A stretch of 64,000 bases of DNA from Bdellovibrionales bacterium (GTDB lineage Bacteria > Bdellovibrionota > Bdellovibrionia > Bdellovibrionales > UBA1609). How positions within the stretch are numbered: position 1 is the stretch's first letter; every line of letters starts with the position of its first letter. The translations under genes and the position numbers were made by a program. Shown one piece after another: positions 35,793 to 44,387 of this stretch. The notes beneath the pieces were generated by a model, which had not been told where the DNA came from, made no database searches, and was given only the letters and a program-made list of their open reading frames with translations. The DNA lies in assembly GCA_016714165.1 (NCBI GenBank), contig JADJNU010000001.1, positions 930,001 through 994,000 of the forward strand. The letters run 5' to 3'.

Positions 35793-36110
35793 TGGCAAAC
35801 AAGACCGCCGCGTCGGATTTATCAAGAGCTAAAGCTTCAGATTGGACACCGGAAACGAAAAGAGCTTGGATCCTGTCCCAGACTGCCGACCACTCAAGCA
35901 AAGGGACCCAATCAAATATGGGCTATAGACTTCATGTTCGACTATATCGAGCCAGGAAGACGGATTAAAACTATCGCTACTATCGATGAATTCGCACAAC
36001 TCCCCCCCGGAGTTGTGGTTGATCAATCTATTCGAGGAATTGTGGGAGAAACTCTTTACCTGATCACCGATAAATCGCTGTCAAAACTGAAAAAACCTAT
36101 TGCCGACCCC
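35793..36110 (+). pseudogene. IS3-family (IS407-like) transposase OrfB fragment
   Basis: One frame is open without stop from 35793 and reads as the middle of an IS3-family OrfB: RRIYQELKLQIGHRKRKELG, then KGPNQIWAIDFMFDYIEPGRR, IKTIATIDEFAQ and VVVDQSIRG. The WAIDF aspartate is the first D of the DDE catalytic triad. The second D and the E are missing, because the similarity ends at about 36110, where the end of the opposite-strand phosphoribosyltransferase-like gene begins. No start codon or OrfA is present. This is an inactive relic 60 bases after the tRNA. Confidence 0.72.
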
Positions 36111-36351
36111 TCAAAAAATTCTGAAGTATTTGAACGGATTCTGCATACTCAGGATTTCCTTTGTAGCCGGAATTGATAGCACCGTCCAAAAGTTTTCTAA
36201 GGCTTTCAACATTAATTGAATTTGATTCCAAAAAATGAGCCAGTTGTGCTCTATTCTCATCACCAAAGAACAATCTCATCAGCCTTTGAACAGGCTGAAA
36301 GTCTTCTTGATTAAGTATGTATAGTATATCAGAGTCAAGAGGACCTTTCAC
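36097..36351 (-). CDS. C-terminal helical segment of the phosphoribosyltransferase-like repeat protein (separate frame)
   Basis: 84 codons from a GTG at 36351 that overlaps the stop of the larger gene (GTGA). Its text aligns with the helical segment that follows the first repeat of the larger protein: RLMRLFFGDENRAQLAHFL here against KMLRVLFSKENKPKLMAYL there, at matching distance after the motif LN(S/T)F. It is therefore probably the natural C-terminus of the third repeat, separated by a one-base change near 36348-36352. A real, separately translated small protein is the alternative. Confidence 0.55.
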   Translation of the reverse strand: MKGPLDSDILYILNQEDFQPVQRLMRLFFGDENRAQLAHFLESNSINVESLRKLLDGAINSGYKGNPEYAESVQILQNFLRGRQ

Positions 36352-39152
36352 CTAAAGGTGTTGAGGCGGTTTTCAACAGAAGGGTCTCTAATGCCAAGGC
36401 TGGGATCTACAATCATTCCAAAGATAGAGAAGACATCTGCCGCACCCGAGTCAAGAGCATGGTCAATATACCGGTCGGCCGTTGTGCCGGATACATAAAT
36501 ATCGTCTGCAAAAATAAAAATTGAATTTTCGAAAAATTCTCGCCCCGGAAGTCTTGTTTGTCCCCTGCTATTGGCTCGTCGTCGCTCATTCGCACTGATA
36601 TCGGCGTAATTCGCCGGGTTAGAATTGAATCTTGAAAACCTGACGAGAGTAATGATTGGCAGATCTAATTCAGAAAGAAGGTTGTTCAAATCAGTGGTCA
36701 CGAGTTCAAATACAAAAGAGGAGGCGGAACCTACATTTCTTACACCGGGCGTGCCCAAAAGAACGTTGAGTTGGCGTGATTTTGCATCATCAAATAATTT
36801 TCTCAATGGACTGCCCATTAATTTGATCTCCGCAGACAACCTGTCTGTTATCCGCTTTGCTACATCTCGAATATCTATTTTGGAACCAAACTTCATCAGA
36901 CTATATTGGCGTGCCAAAAATTCTAAGGACTCATTATTTTCGCCAACGAACTGCCCACTTGGCAACTCCTTTAGAACTTGTTGGGCAACACTTTTCCTAA
37001 AAAATCGTAGACCATTTTTTTGAATTAAATCGCAAGCAATGAGATACTGTTCTAAAAAATAAAATGCTTCTCTATATTGAGGCAATCGATAGTATCCATC
37101 AGTTGAAGTTGCTTCTCTGTAAAGAGAAAGTAAAAATTCAGTTCCTGCAAGAGTAAAAAATCGTTCTAATTCATGCTTTTGTTCACCGTCCATATTTTTC
37201 TTATCTAAGACAAATTTCAGGTTTCTAGCGGTAATTAGCATTTTATCCAATGGGTTGGATTCCAGATAATCATTTAGCTCTTTGAGATTTCCAAAAAATC
37301 CATGATTGAGTTCTGATTCAAGCGACGGCAATTCCTGCCTGAACTGATTTGAAAACTGATAAAAATATGAAAAAACAACCGACCCAATGTCCCTAGAAGA
37401 AAGAAAATCATCAATCTTTATCTCATGCTTTCCGCTAATGCGTGAGTCATCTACGACAAGAACAAGACGACCCTTCACGACTTCCGTATCCTGGGGGTTC
37501 AAGCTGAGCCGTCTTTCATTCATCATTCGTTCTCTTCCAGCAGTATCTGCGGTCCCATAATCTGATGAACTGAAACCGCCCTCACGGACAATTCGAATTT
37601 TCTTGATATCCCATTCTGGATGTCTTTGAGATAGAAGGTCAAAAACCACTTCTCTCAAGTAAAAGGCGGCTGTGGGGGTTGACCCATAAGCTGAGGGTGT
37701 AACGGCTATTTTTCCAGATGCAGCGAGCACAGCTCTCTGGAAATGTGTTGATTCCTCAAGGGAATTGGCCATTTTCGTTGCGATATTACGAATTGCGCTG
37801 GTGAGCCCCAACTTCAAAAGATTATAGAATATTCTGTTAGGATCATTGGTCATTTGCGCGAATGAATCTATTTTGACAAAACGAACTACCTCTTTTTTTA
37901 CGCTAGGAGAAATCTGAATGCTAAGATTTGAAATCTCCTTCCAATTGTTTGTAAGATATCCATTTTTTGCAATCAGGCCATTTCGATCTAAAATTATGCG
38001 CAATATTTCAAATTGTTCGGCATCTAACAGAAAACTCCTTTCCTCGAGAGGAACCATTCTGACTTCTTCATATATGGCAGCGATATTATTCAACGGGACG
38101 TTTTTTATCAAATAGGCCATAAGCTTCGGTTTGTTTTCTTTAGAGAACAATACGCGAAGCATTTTCTGAGTGATCTGAAGGTATTTTGCTCGAAGAATTG
38201 CAGTTAATGAATTTAAGTCTTCAACCTCAAAAGAATTGAGCAGAAGTTCGACATAAGCATGATTTTGACCAAAGTCTCGATCCAAGTGAATAGGCGTAAA
38301 AACAAAAATTTCCGAGGTTCCCATTTCTCGAAAAAGTCGCACATGCTTCTCTATTGTCAGTCCTGTCAAAACGATATCGTCAACATAGAGGACAAATTGA
38401 CCTTCAAAGGCGGAATCTTTAATCACGCTCGAAAGAGAATTATCTAACTGATTTCGCTGATTGAATTCGAGGCCGGCATAGTTTGGGTTACTTGGCTGTC
38501 TTTTATGGAGTGGCCTGAACGTAACAACAGGGTATCCCTTTTCGACCAGATATATATTGAGGTCGTGAACAAGTTGTTCCGCGAGAAAACGTGCCGAGTT
38601 TGAAATAAATCGAGTAGCCGGTGAGGTAACCAGTATTTGCTTATTTGACCTTCTTGCGTCCATCATAAATTGATAAAAATAATCACGTTGTTTGATGTCT
38701 GAAATGAGATGATTGGCCATCAATTGTGAAAAGTATCGAATAGCCGTGGTTTCCCCGTGTTTCAATAAACTGAATTGCTTTAAAATGAATGCTTCATATA
38801 GATCAAGTGCCTGTCGATCCACTGACACGGCTTTAGCTTCTTCGTTTTCGACCGCTTTTTTAAACGTAAATAGAGTTTCCCCTACGTTTAAAATAGACAA
38901 TTCACCATAAATGCCCGAGCGAGTACCATCTACTTCCAGTGGTGAAAAGTTCCGATTAGCCCTGAAGGCAGTATTCTGTAAAATTAACCGAGAGCAAGCG
39001 ACGACCTTTCTATTTGGCCCGCTCACTTCTCGATGAGCTAACGCAATAGAATCCACAAAGAATAAAGAAACGATAAAAATGAATTTAATATGGGAAATTG
39101 CCATTTGCTTTAAAGAGCACAATTCTTGATATGAGCGTATGGCCATTGGCAT
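36348..39152 (-). CDS. Exported protein with three phosphoribosyltransferase-like repeats
   Basis: 934 residues. A signal peptide follows an internal start candidate (Met17: MAISHIKFIFIVSLFFVDSIALA), so export is likely. Three PRPP-loop-like motifs, each a hydrophobic strand plus two acidic residues and a Gly/Thr turn, lie at 253-266 (FVLYVDDIVLTGLT), 563-575 (LVLVVDDSRISGK) and 878-891 (IFIFADDIYVSGTT). The spacing is 310 and 315 residues, so the protein is a tandem triplication. Each motif is preceded by a type I PRTase-like region (TPTAAFYLREVVFDLL, GSASSFVFELV) and followed by a helical segment. The second copy has drifted most. Catalysis is unproven. I know no family with three copies and a signal peptide. 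AT-rich compared with its neighbours, which suggests transfer. Confidence 0.75.
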   Translation of the reverse strand: MPMAIRSYQELCSLKQMAISHIKFIFIVSLFFVDSIALAHREVSGPNRKVVACSRLILQNTAFRANRNFSPLEVDGTRSGIYGELSILNVGETLFTFKKAVENEEAKAVSVDRQALDLYEAFILKQFSLLKHGETTAIRYFSQLMANHLISDIKQRDYFYQFMMDARRSNKQILVTSPATRFISNSARFLAEQLVHDLNIYLVEKGYPVVTFRPLHKRQPSNPNYAGLEFNQRNQLDNSLSSVIKDSAFEGQFVLYVDDIVLTGLTIEKHVRLFREMGTSEIFVFTPIHLDRDFGQNHAYVELLLNSFEVEDLNSLTAILRAKYLQITQKMLRVLFSKENKPKLMAYLIKNVPLNNIAAIYEEVRMVPLEERSFLLDAEQFEILRIILDRNGLIAKNGYLTNNWKEISNLSIQISPSVKKEVVRFVKIDSFAQMTNDPNRIFYNLLKLGLTSAIRNIATKMANSLEESTHFQRAVLAASGKIAVTPSAYGSTPTAAFYLREVVFDLLSQRHPEWDIKKIRIVREGGFSSSDYGTADTAGRERMMNERRLSLNPQDTEVVKGRLVLVVDDSRISGKHEIKIDDFLSSRDIGSVVFSYFYQFSNQFRQELPSLESELNHGFFGNLKELNDYLESNPLDKMLITARNLKFVLDKKNMDGEQKHELERFFTLAGTEFLLSLYREATSTDGYYRLPQYREAFYFLEQYLIACDLIQKNGLRFFRKSVAQQVLKELPSGQFVGENNESLEFLARQYSLMKFGSKIDIRDVAKRITDRLSAEIKLMGSPLRKLFDDAKSRQLNVLLGTPGVRNVGSASSFVFELVTTDLNNLLSELDLPIITLVRFSRFNSNPANYADISANERRRANSRGQTRLPGREFFENSIFIFADDIYVSGTTADRYIDHALDSGAADVFSIFGMIVDPSLGIRDPSVENRLNTFR

Positions 39153-39299
39153 CCTTCACAGTAATAGAATCCCTTAATCGAAAAGGCATGTTCAACTAAC
39201 TATGACGTCATTGAATTTCCACCAACGGCCTTTCACTGAGATATTTTAATTACTCATAAGGCCATTTAGGGCACCCTTTTAAGATCATTTCTTTCCAGT

Positions 39300-39324
39300 G
39301 GCCTCAATATGCAATATTGAGGCC
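39300..39324. terminator. Perfect 11-base hairpin, possible terminator
   Basis: GGCCTCAATAT and ATATTGAGGCC pair perfectly around a 3-base loop. It lies in the 402-base gap between the PRTase-like gene and the GH5 gene, about 230 bases after the GH5 stop. A short CTTTCT follows on the plus strand; no long T run is present. The rest of the gap (39153-39554) holds no gene that I can see. Confidence 0.4.
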
Positions 39325-39554
39325 CTTTCTCGGTCGTTGAACTCAGTGCGAGCTAAAAGCAGAAATTTTTCCTCAAAGGTAATTCCACCTCGCTCCAGCC
39401 CTTGAAGTGGAATAAGATTACAGATCATTCCATTTCCATATGAGATTGAAACTTCTCAATATTTCTTAATCGAATGTATATTTTTTTCAACGAAACGAAA
39501 TCATTTTGAGTTTTGCAGTTGGCATCAATAGGACACTCTGTTCTCCTCGAAACA

Positions 39555-40955
39555 CTATTGAAGCAAACGGCGCAATTCCGAAATTCTCCAGCCACTTGCT
39601 AAGGCATCCCATCCCGGAGTTAGAATCCCGTAGGTGTTGCAGTACTTTTCATAGTGAATCTTTCCAAATACGGGGCTCCCGTTGGAATAGATGGTTGGCT
39701 GATAGTATTCGCTGATATTGGAGCGGCAGTCATAATATTGATTTGCTGTGTTCTTGGTGTAATAGCTGGACAAAGTGTAATAGCCATAGCTGATCTGGCC
39801 TAGGTTCAAATATTCAATCAGATTGTGAAAGTGGTACCAGTACTGCCATTCTGTCGCATCATTCGCCGTGTTATACAAGCTCGAGATCCCAAACTCGCTA
39901 ACCCAGACGGGCGCCGTGAAGGTCTGATTTTGAACAATGGCAAAGCCAAAGTTCCGACCATAAACCTCAAATTGTTGCTCTTTGGTCATCTCGTGCAGTC
40001 GTCCCGCCACAGCTTTTTGATTATCCTCGTACCACCCATAAATGTGAACGGAGTAAGCGAAGTGAGGATGAATTTGTCCCACCTCAATTGGTGAAATTGG
40101 TGTGTAATAGGACCCTCCAATATAAAAATTGTATCCAACTCCACTGAGGAAAATAATCTTTTTTGCATTGTGGCTCCAAATCTTCTTTGCTGCTAAGATC
40201 TGAGCTCGCCGCCAATCGTAAGCTCCTCCGCCACCCCATTTCGGCTCCGGAGTTTTAGTGCCATTCTTTAAAATAGCCGCGCGCACTTCATTTCGTAATT
40301 CATAGCCTATCACTCTCGAATTATTTTGAAAAAGTTGTGCCACCAAGGACCAATCCTCTAACCACTGACTTTCTGAAAAGGACTCACTAAACCACAACCC
40401 ATCTCCGGCGTTCTCACCGTAATAATCCAGAGTTGTCTGATGGTTATCGAGAATCACATACAGCCCCGCATTTGTTAGGCGTCGAACCATCTCCACAAAG
40501 GCTTGCTTTGGCGTGAGACCACGTAGATAAGGGTGGCGTAGCAGAACGGGCTCTGATGTTTTAGGCTGCGTGATCGAGAGCATTTTATTGGCAAAGGGCA
40601 AACGAATGGAATTGATTCCCACTTGCTTCATCAATTCGACAATTGTGTCAAAATTCTGAATATCTAGACCATGTAACATGAGGCCACGATCATTGAATCC
40701 GTCCCAGTTCATGGAACGCAACCGAATCACTTTATTATTTTTATCCACAAAATATCGGCCACTGACCAATACTTCTGAGGAAGTTGCATTTGAATTTGCA
40801 GTGCCCGATGAATCGGAAATATCCGCCACGGCCTCGCTCCTGCTTGCCAATGAACTGGTATCCGTCAGCTTCGCTGAGTTGAAGCTCTTTCCACAGGCCG
40901 TCAAAACCAAGGTCGCAGCAATTGCTACAGGTATCAATGATATATTCGCGTTCAT
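39555..40955 (-). CDS. GH5-family glycoside hydrolase, lipoprotein
   Basis: 466 residues. Signal peptide with lipobox LTAC (Cys at about residue 21). The catalytic (beta/alpha)8 domain shows SIRLPFANKML, YVILDNHQT, the acid/base region GYELRNEVRA (N-E pair), HFAYSVHIYGWY and the nucleophile VWVSEFGIS. Members cleave beta-linked glucans or mannans outside the cell; the substrate cannot be read from the sequence. Residues 22-60 are a Ser/Thr/Ala-rich linker. It lies between the PRTase-like gene and an ISL3 remnant, inside the accessory region. Confidence 0.85.
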   Translation of the reverse strand: MNANISLIPVAIAATLVLTACGKSFNSAKLTDTSSLASRSEAVADISDSSGTANSNATSSEVLVSGRYFVDKNNKVIRLRSMNWDGFNDRGLMLHGLDIQNFDTIVELMKQVGINSIRLPFANKMLSITQPKTSEPVLLRHPYLRGLTPKQAFVEMVRRLTNAGLYVILDNHQTTLDYYGENAGDGLWFSESFSESQWLEDWSLVAQLFQNNSRVIGYELRNEVRAAILKNGTKTPEPKWGGGGAYDWRRAQILAAKKIWSHNAKKIIFLSGVGYNFYIGGSYYTPISPIEVGQIHPHFAYSVHIYGWYEDNQKAVAGRLHEMTKEQQFEVYGRNFGFAIVQNQTFTAPVWVSEFGISSLYNTANDATEWQYWYHFHNLIEYLNLGQISYGYYTLSSYYTKNTANQYYDCRSNISEYYQPTIYSNGSPVFGKIHYEKYCNTYGILTPGWDALASGWRISELRRLLQ

Positions 40956-41021
40956 CAGTCTCTCCCTTCCATTTAAAGACGATATCCTGTCTCCATTTTA
41001 GACATGGAATGTGAATGAATT

Positions 41022-41273
41022 GTGGAATTGAGAAAAACCTGCACGAAGACGGCTAATCGTCTCAAAATGAGACAAGGCCAAATCCCCGAAATAAAAACCC
41101 TCAGGCGCACCCTCATGAAATGGAGAAATGAAATCTTGAATTACTTCGTCAATCGCATTACCAATGCCAGAACAGAAGGCTTTAACAACGTCGCAAAGCT
41201 AATCCAGAAGAGGGCTTACGGCGTTAAAAGTTTTAAATTGTACAGACTCAGATACCTAAGTGCTTGTGCTTAA
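41022..41273 (+). pseudogene. ISL3-family transposase C-terminal remnant
   Basis: The frame reads IPEIKTLRRTLMKWRNEILNYF and NRITNARTEGFNNVAKLIQKRAYG followed by FKLYRLRYLSAC. This is the end of the DDE_Tnp_ISL3 domain, with the T-E-G-x-N-N region that carries the last catalytic Glu. The N-terminal four fifths of the transposase are absent. No terminal inverted repeats are seen. An inactive relic between the GH5 gene and the mobile-element-like region. Confidence 0.8.
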
Positions 41274-41305
41274 ATGACTTTTTTGAATTACCCACCATGA
41301 ACCGA

Positions 41306-41345
41306 GTAGAACCGTAGAACCGTAGAACCGTAGAACCGTAGAACC
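41306..41345. repeat. Five tandem copies of the 8-base unit GTAGAACC
   Basis: GTAGAACC is repeated without change at 41306, 41314, 41322, 41330 and 41338. It lies just after the ISL3 remnant and before the recombinase-like fragment. Replication slippage or an iteron-like binding site are both possible. Confidence 0.85.
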
Positions 41346-41563
41346 TAATTTTCATTTGCATTCCTATTTTTTATTGAATCTGGGGCTCTAAAAATGGCGG
41401 CCCGAGCGACACGACCGACCAAATCAGAAAAACCACCGATGACAGCGGTGATCGCAAGCCCGACCATCGAGCCTACATTATTGATATATTTGAACATTCT
41501 CTCAATGTCCAGATCGATTTCGAACGCCAGTTCAAAAAGCTGTTTTTAGACGAAGCGAATTCC

Positions 41564-41953
41564 TTGAGCCAAATTGCCGAACGCTACTCCGTATCTAGGG
41601 AGTATGTCCGCAAAATTTTGGAGAATTCAGGCGTCACAGAATTCGATTCCCACCGGCCCGGCTACCTCACGGGGTCCGTGCCTTATGGGTGGAAAAAGCA
41701 AAATGGAAAGCTCATTCCCCATCTCGCGGAGCAGCGGGTCATAGAGGAAATGCACCGCCTCCGCATTTGCGGAAAATCGCTCCGCATGATCGCGCAGAAC
41801 CTCAACTCAAAAGGGTTCAAAACCAAAGAGGGTAAGAACTGGCACCCTCAGTCCGTCAAACGGGCGCTCGCCCACAATCTAAAAAATTCCCAACAACCTA
41901 TTAACCAGGAGAAAAACCAATGCTCGCAGCACTCAAAGAACTCATCCTCTTAA
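41564..41953 (+). CDS. Recombinase-domain protein fragment (serine-recombinase C-terminal type)
   Basis: 129 residues from a TTG at 41564. It holds an HTH (LSQIAERYSVSREYVRKIL), then VPYGWKKQNGKLIP, VIEEMHRLRICGKSLRMIAQNLNSKG and NWHPQSVKRALAH, the pattern of the Recombinase domain that follows the catalytic part in large serine recombinases. The catalytic domain itself is absent. The frame is open and coding-like back to 41378 but has no ATG, so the gene is either N-terminally truncated or starts at an unusual codon. It marks the left side of a mobile-element-like region. Confidence 0.65.
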   Translation: MSQIAERYSVSREYVRKILENSGVTEFDSHRPGYLTGSVPYGWKKQNGKLIPHLAEQRVIEEMHRLRICGKSLRMIAQNLNSKGFKTKEGKNWHPQSVKRALAHNLKNSQQPINQEKNQCSQHSKNSSS

Positions 41954-42117
41954 TCGCATCCATCGTGGTCATTGCACACGCGACTAGCCAGCGCGAATGG
42001 CTCTGGCGCCAGATCGCGACGGTTCGTCATGTCGCTCTCACCGAGACGAAGAAGGATTGGGGTTGCCCTAGCATCTTCAATAAATCAGCGTGCAAAAAAC
42101 TGGCAATGGTAAAATAG
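41920..42117 (+). CDS. Small putative membrane protein, 65 aa (repeated in the island)
   Basis: ATG at 41920 has a strong ribosome binding site (CCAGGAG, 8 bases upstream) and overlaps the end of the recombinase-like gene. Residues 4-20 are hydrophobic (ALKELILLIASIVVIA), the middle is basic (REWLWRQIATVRH), and the end holds DWGCPSIFNKSACKK. The 3' part occurs again, decayed, near 51.65 kb and as a short stretch near 45.84 kb. No known family. Confidence 0.6.
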   Translation: MLAALKELILLIASIVVIAHATSQREWLWRQIATVRHVALTETKKDWGCPSIFNKSACKKLAMVK

Positions 42118-42297
42118 ATTCGTTTCAGCTGCTGTTCAGCCCCCTTTCGTACTGTGAGCGTTCGTCTTTCGTCGGCGCTCTGATCGATTTTCTTTACATA
42201 GGGCCAGAAAATCGTCGCGCCTCCTCCGACTCACAAGCAGTGTACCTTTCCCCCGCATCAACGAAAGGAAGTCATTATGAAACAGCACAGTTCCGAA
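42035..42297 (+). repeat. Left copy of the sequence flanking the metal island
   Basis: From the TGGGGTTGCCC region of the 65-aa gene to the first codons of an ORF starting MKQHSSE (ATG at 42277), this stretch matches 51.66-51.99 kb. The longest nearly identical blocks are at 42172-42204 (TCGGCGCTCTGATCGATTTT and onward) and 42253-42297 (CCCCGCATCAACGAAAGGAA and onward). After MKQHSSE the reading frame diverges and stops within 7 codons, whereas in the right copy the same start opens a full 129-residue gene. Confidence 0.75.
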
Positions 42298-42369
42298 AGG
42301 CGGCATGATGATGGACAATGAAGGTCAGGATAAGTCAGACAAGTAATAAGGTGGCCACAATGCCGCTTA

Positions 42370-44265
42370 TTACGAGGTCACCTGTGATCGAGCCTTATCA
42401 CTCAGCAAAAGAAAGCCAAAGACCGCGATTACTATAGCTTGGACGGCCAGCGTTTGAATGCTCGGATAAAGGCCCACAAGGTCCATTCTCAGAGGAATCG
42501 CAAGCGTAGATACTGGGACAATTCCTGCTTCCTGGAGCGAGTGAATTCCCTTTCCTGCCAATACCACGGCCAGCGCAATCATGGTCCAGGAGCAAACTTG
42601 AAACAACTTTCTAAGCGGAAGTTTCTTACTTTCACGGACAGCGAAGTACGAAAGTCCCATGAGCAGAATAAAAGAACTCAGCACGCCGGTTCCCGCGATC
42701 GTTTGCCCCGAGGACTCAAGATCAATCCAAATTGCTCGAAGAAATAGTACGACCTCGAAAGCCTCACGAAAAACCGCCATGAATGCCACGACGGCGAGGA
42801 GTAAATAGCTGCCCTTGTTGAGCCCATGCTTAAGTTTCGCCTCTAAAAAGTCGCGCCACTTTTTCAGTTCTGAGTAGCGATGAAGCCAAAATCCCACATA
42901 CACGAGAACCATAACGGCAAGAATCGAGATTGCGCCCTCCATAATCTCGCGGCTCAGGCCGCTCATGGAAATCAGGAGGCCAGAGGCAAACCAAGTGATA
43001 AGTCCAACTCCCACAGCAGTTCCCCAGCCGACATGAACCCATCGAATGGCTTCTGGCTGCCCCATGGCTCTTAGAATACTGATAAGGACAATGATGATAA
43101 GCACCGCCTCAAATCCCTCGCGCAGGAAAATCGAAAACGCCGCGCCAAAGGCGACTGCTGGCGACATTTTATTTTGAGAAAAAAGATTCTTCGCTTCCCG
43201 GAGTTTCCCAAAAATTTCCGATTTTTGCGCTTCAATTTTCGCGATCGGTTCACGCTTATCGAGAGAAGCACGATAGGCGCTCATTCTAGATTCGATGTCC
43301 TCAACGAAACCGGGAAGATTCGCTTTCATCTTTGGTTCTAGCGGTTCTATTCCCTCAAGATAAGCGCGAAGTGAGAGCCTTCCTGCGGATTCAAAGTCAT
43401 TTTCTTTCGCTGCCGCAACACTTTCATTCAAAAGCTCTTCGGCGATCCGCATCGGGTCTTTATTAACCGGTCCACCTGCATCCGTGCGAAGCGAGCCGAT
43501 CATGGCAATAACCTTGTCGCTTTTTCCGCCCAGCCTTTCGGCAATATCCGCATCTGTGAAAGTTGCCGCTTCCTTCAGTGAAAGCTCGGCGGCCCTGCCC
43601 TTAGGGTGATCTGCATATGGAAGCGATTTCAAATAAAAAGCAAGTGCCCAAACGTCTTCATCAGAAAGATGGGAAAAAGCAGCCATGCCGGTTCCAGGGA
43701 CTCCAAGGCGAATGGTGTTATAGAACTTATAGGGAGCGCTATTCCAAACAAGGTCTGGGTCATGAAAGTTTGCGGGCTTTGGATCAAGACTCGCTCCCGC
43801 AATCCCGTCGCCCCTTCCGCTTGCCCCGTGGCAGCTCACGCAATTTGCCTGATAAAGCGAAGCACCCTTGGCTAGATCGGGCCAATGCGTGGGAGCGACC
43901 TCGATACCGGCAAGACGAATGGCATCCTGCTGGAGATTTCGGGCGAGCTTCGAGACTTCCTCCGCCGCTCCCTTTGAGCGAATCAGAGACTGAAGTCGAT
44001 TTATTCCCGACATGAATTCTTGATTCACGTGAAGTTTTTCGACGCCGTTCGCGTTCTTTTCGACAATCTCTGCGAACTCCACTTGTTCCGCGTATTCAGA
44101 TTTACTGACTACTTTTCCGTTCTGAACAGCACCGCCGTAGTCTTTTGCAAGATAGTCCAAAAGATGCACAACGATATCCGGGGAATTTTTGGGTGCAGGC
44201 GGATTCGCCAAGGCTGCAACAGATAAAGAAAAAAGAATTGAAAGCGTAAAAATAATTTTTTTCAT
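42370..44265 (-). CDS. FTR1-family iron permease fused to a c-type cytochrome domain
   Basis: About 631 residues from Met at 44265 (MKKIIFTLSILF, a good signal peptide); a 7-residue longer frame exists. Residues 120-225 are a cytochrome c domain with one heme site, CVSCHG. Residues 370-630 are an FTR1 permease of about seven helices with the two R-E-x-x-E motifs, REGFEAVL and REAFEVVL, that bind iron in this family. The fusion suggests coupling of iron oxidation to uptake; heavy-metal transport is an alternative given the neighbours. Divergent from the ArsR-type regulator. Confidence 0.88.
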   Translation of the reverse strand: MKKIIFTLSILFSLSVAALANPPAPKNSPDIVVHLLDYLAKDYGGAVQNGKVVSKSEYAEQVEFAEIVEKNANGVEKLHVNQEFMSGINRLQSLIRSKGAAEEVSKLARNLQQDAIRLAGIEVAPTHWPDLAKGASLYQANCVSCHGASGRGDGIAGASLDPKPANFHDPDLVWNSAPYKFYNTIRLGVPGTGMAAFSHLSDEDVWALAFYLKSLPYADHPKGRAAELSLKEAATFTDADIAERLGGKSDKVIAMIGSLRTDAGGPVNKDPMRIAEELLNESVAAAKENDFESAGRLSLRAYLEGIEPLEPKMKANLPGFVEDIESRMSAYRASLDKREPIAKIEAQKSEIFGKLREAKNLFSQNKMSPAVAFGAAFSIFLREGFEAVLIIIVLISILRAMGQPEAIRWVHVGWGTAVGVGLITWFASGLLISMSGLSREIMEGAISILAVMVLVYVGFWLHRYSELKKWRDFLEAKLKHGLNKGSYLLLAVVAFMAVFREAFEVVLFLRAIWIDLESSGQTIAGTGVLSSFILLMGLSYFAVRESKKLPLRKLFQVCSWTMIALAVVLAGKGIHSLQEAGIVPVSTLAIPLRMDLVGLYPSIQTLAVQAIVIAVFGFLLLSDKARSQVTS

Positions 44266-44351
44266 AACCAAGACACCATCCAACACAAGAGTCCTAAATG
44301 GACAAGCAGTCGTTTAAATTTCCAGCCAAATGAGAAGTAGATGAAAAACAC

Positions 44352-44367
44352 TTGCACCATACTGCAA
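44352..44367. promoter_or_regulatory. Possible ArsR-type operator
   Basis: TTGCA (44352-44356) and TGCAA (44363-44367) form an inverted repeat with a 6-base spacer, 20 bases before the arsR-like start (44388) and in the divergent region shared with the FTR1 gene. Position and symmetry fit autoregulation by an ArsR/SmtB protein; the arms are short. Confidence 0.4.
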
Positions 44368-44387
44368 TTGAGAATAGAAATCAAAAT

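Noticed and set aside
35672..35968. Plus-strand frame of 98 codons across the tRNA and the following region
   Set aside because: It runs through the tRNA gene, and the overlapping frame from 35793 reads clearly as an IS3 transposase, so this frame is a shadow.
41394..41549. ATG frame (52 codons) before the recombinase-like gene
   Set aside because: It is out of frame with the HTH/recombinase frame, which itself reads coding-like back to 41378, so it is probably a chance frame.
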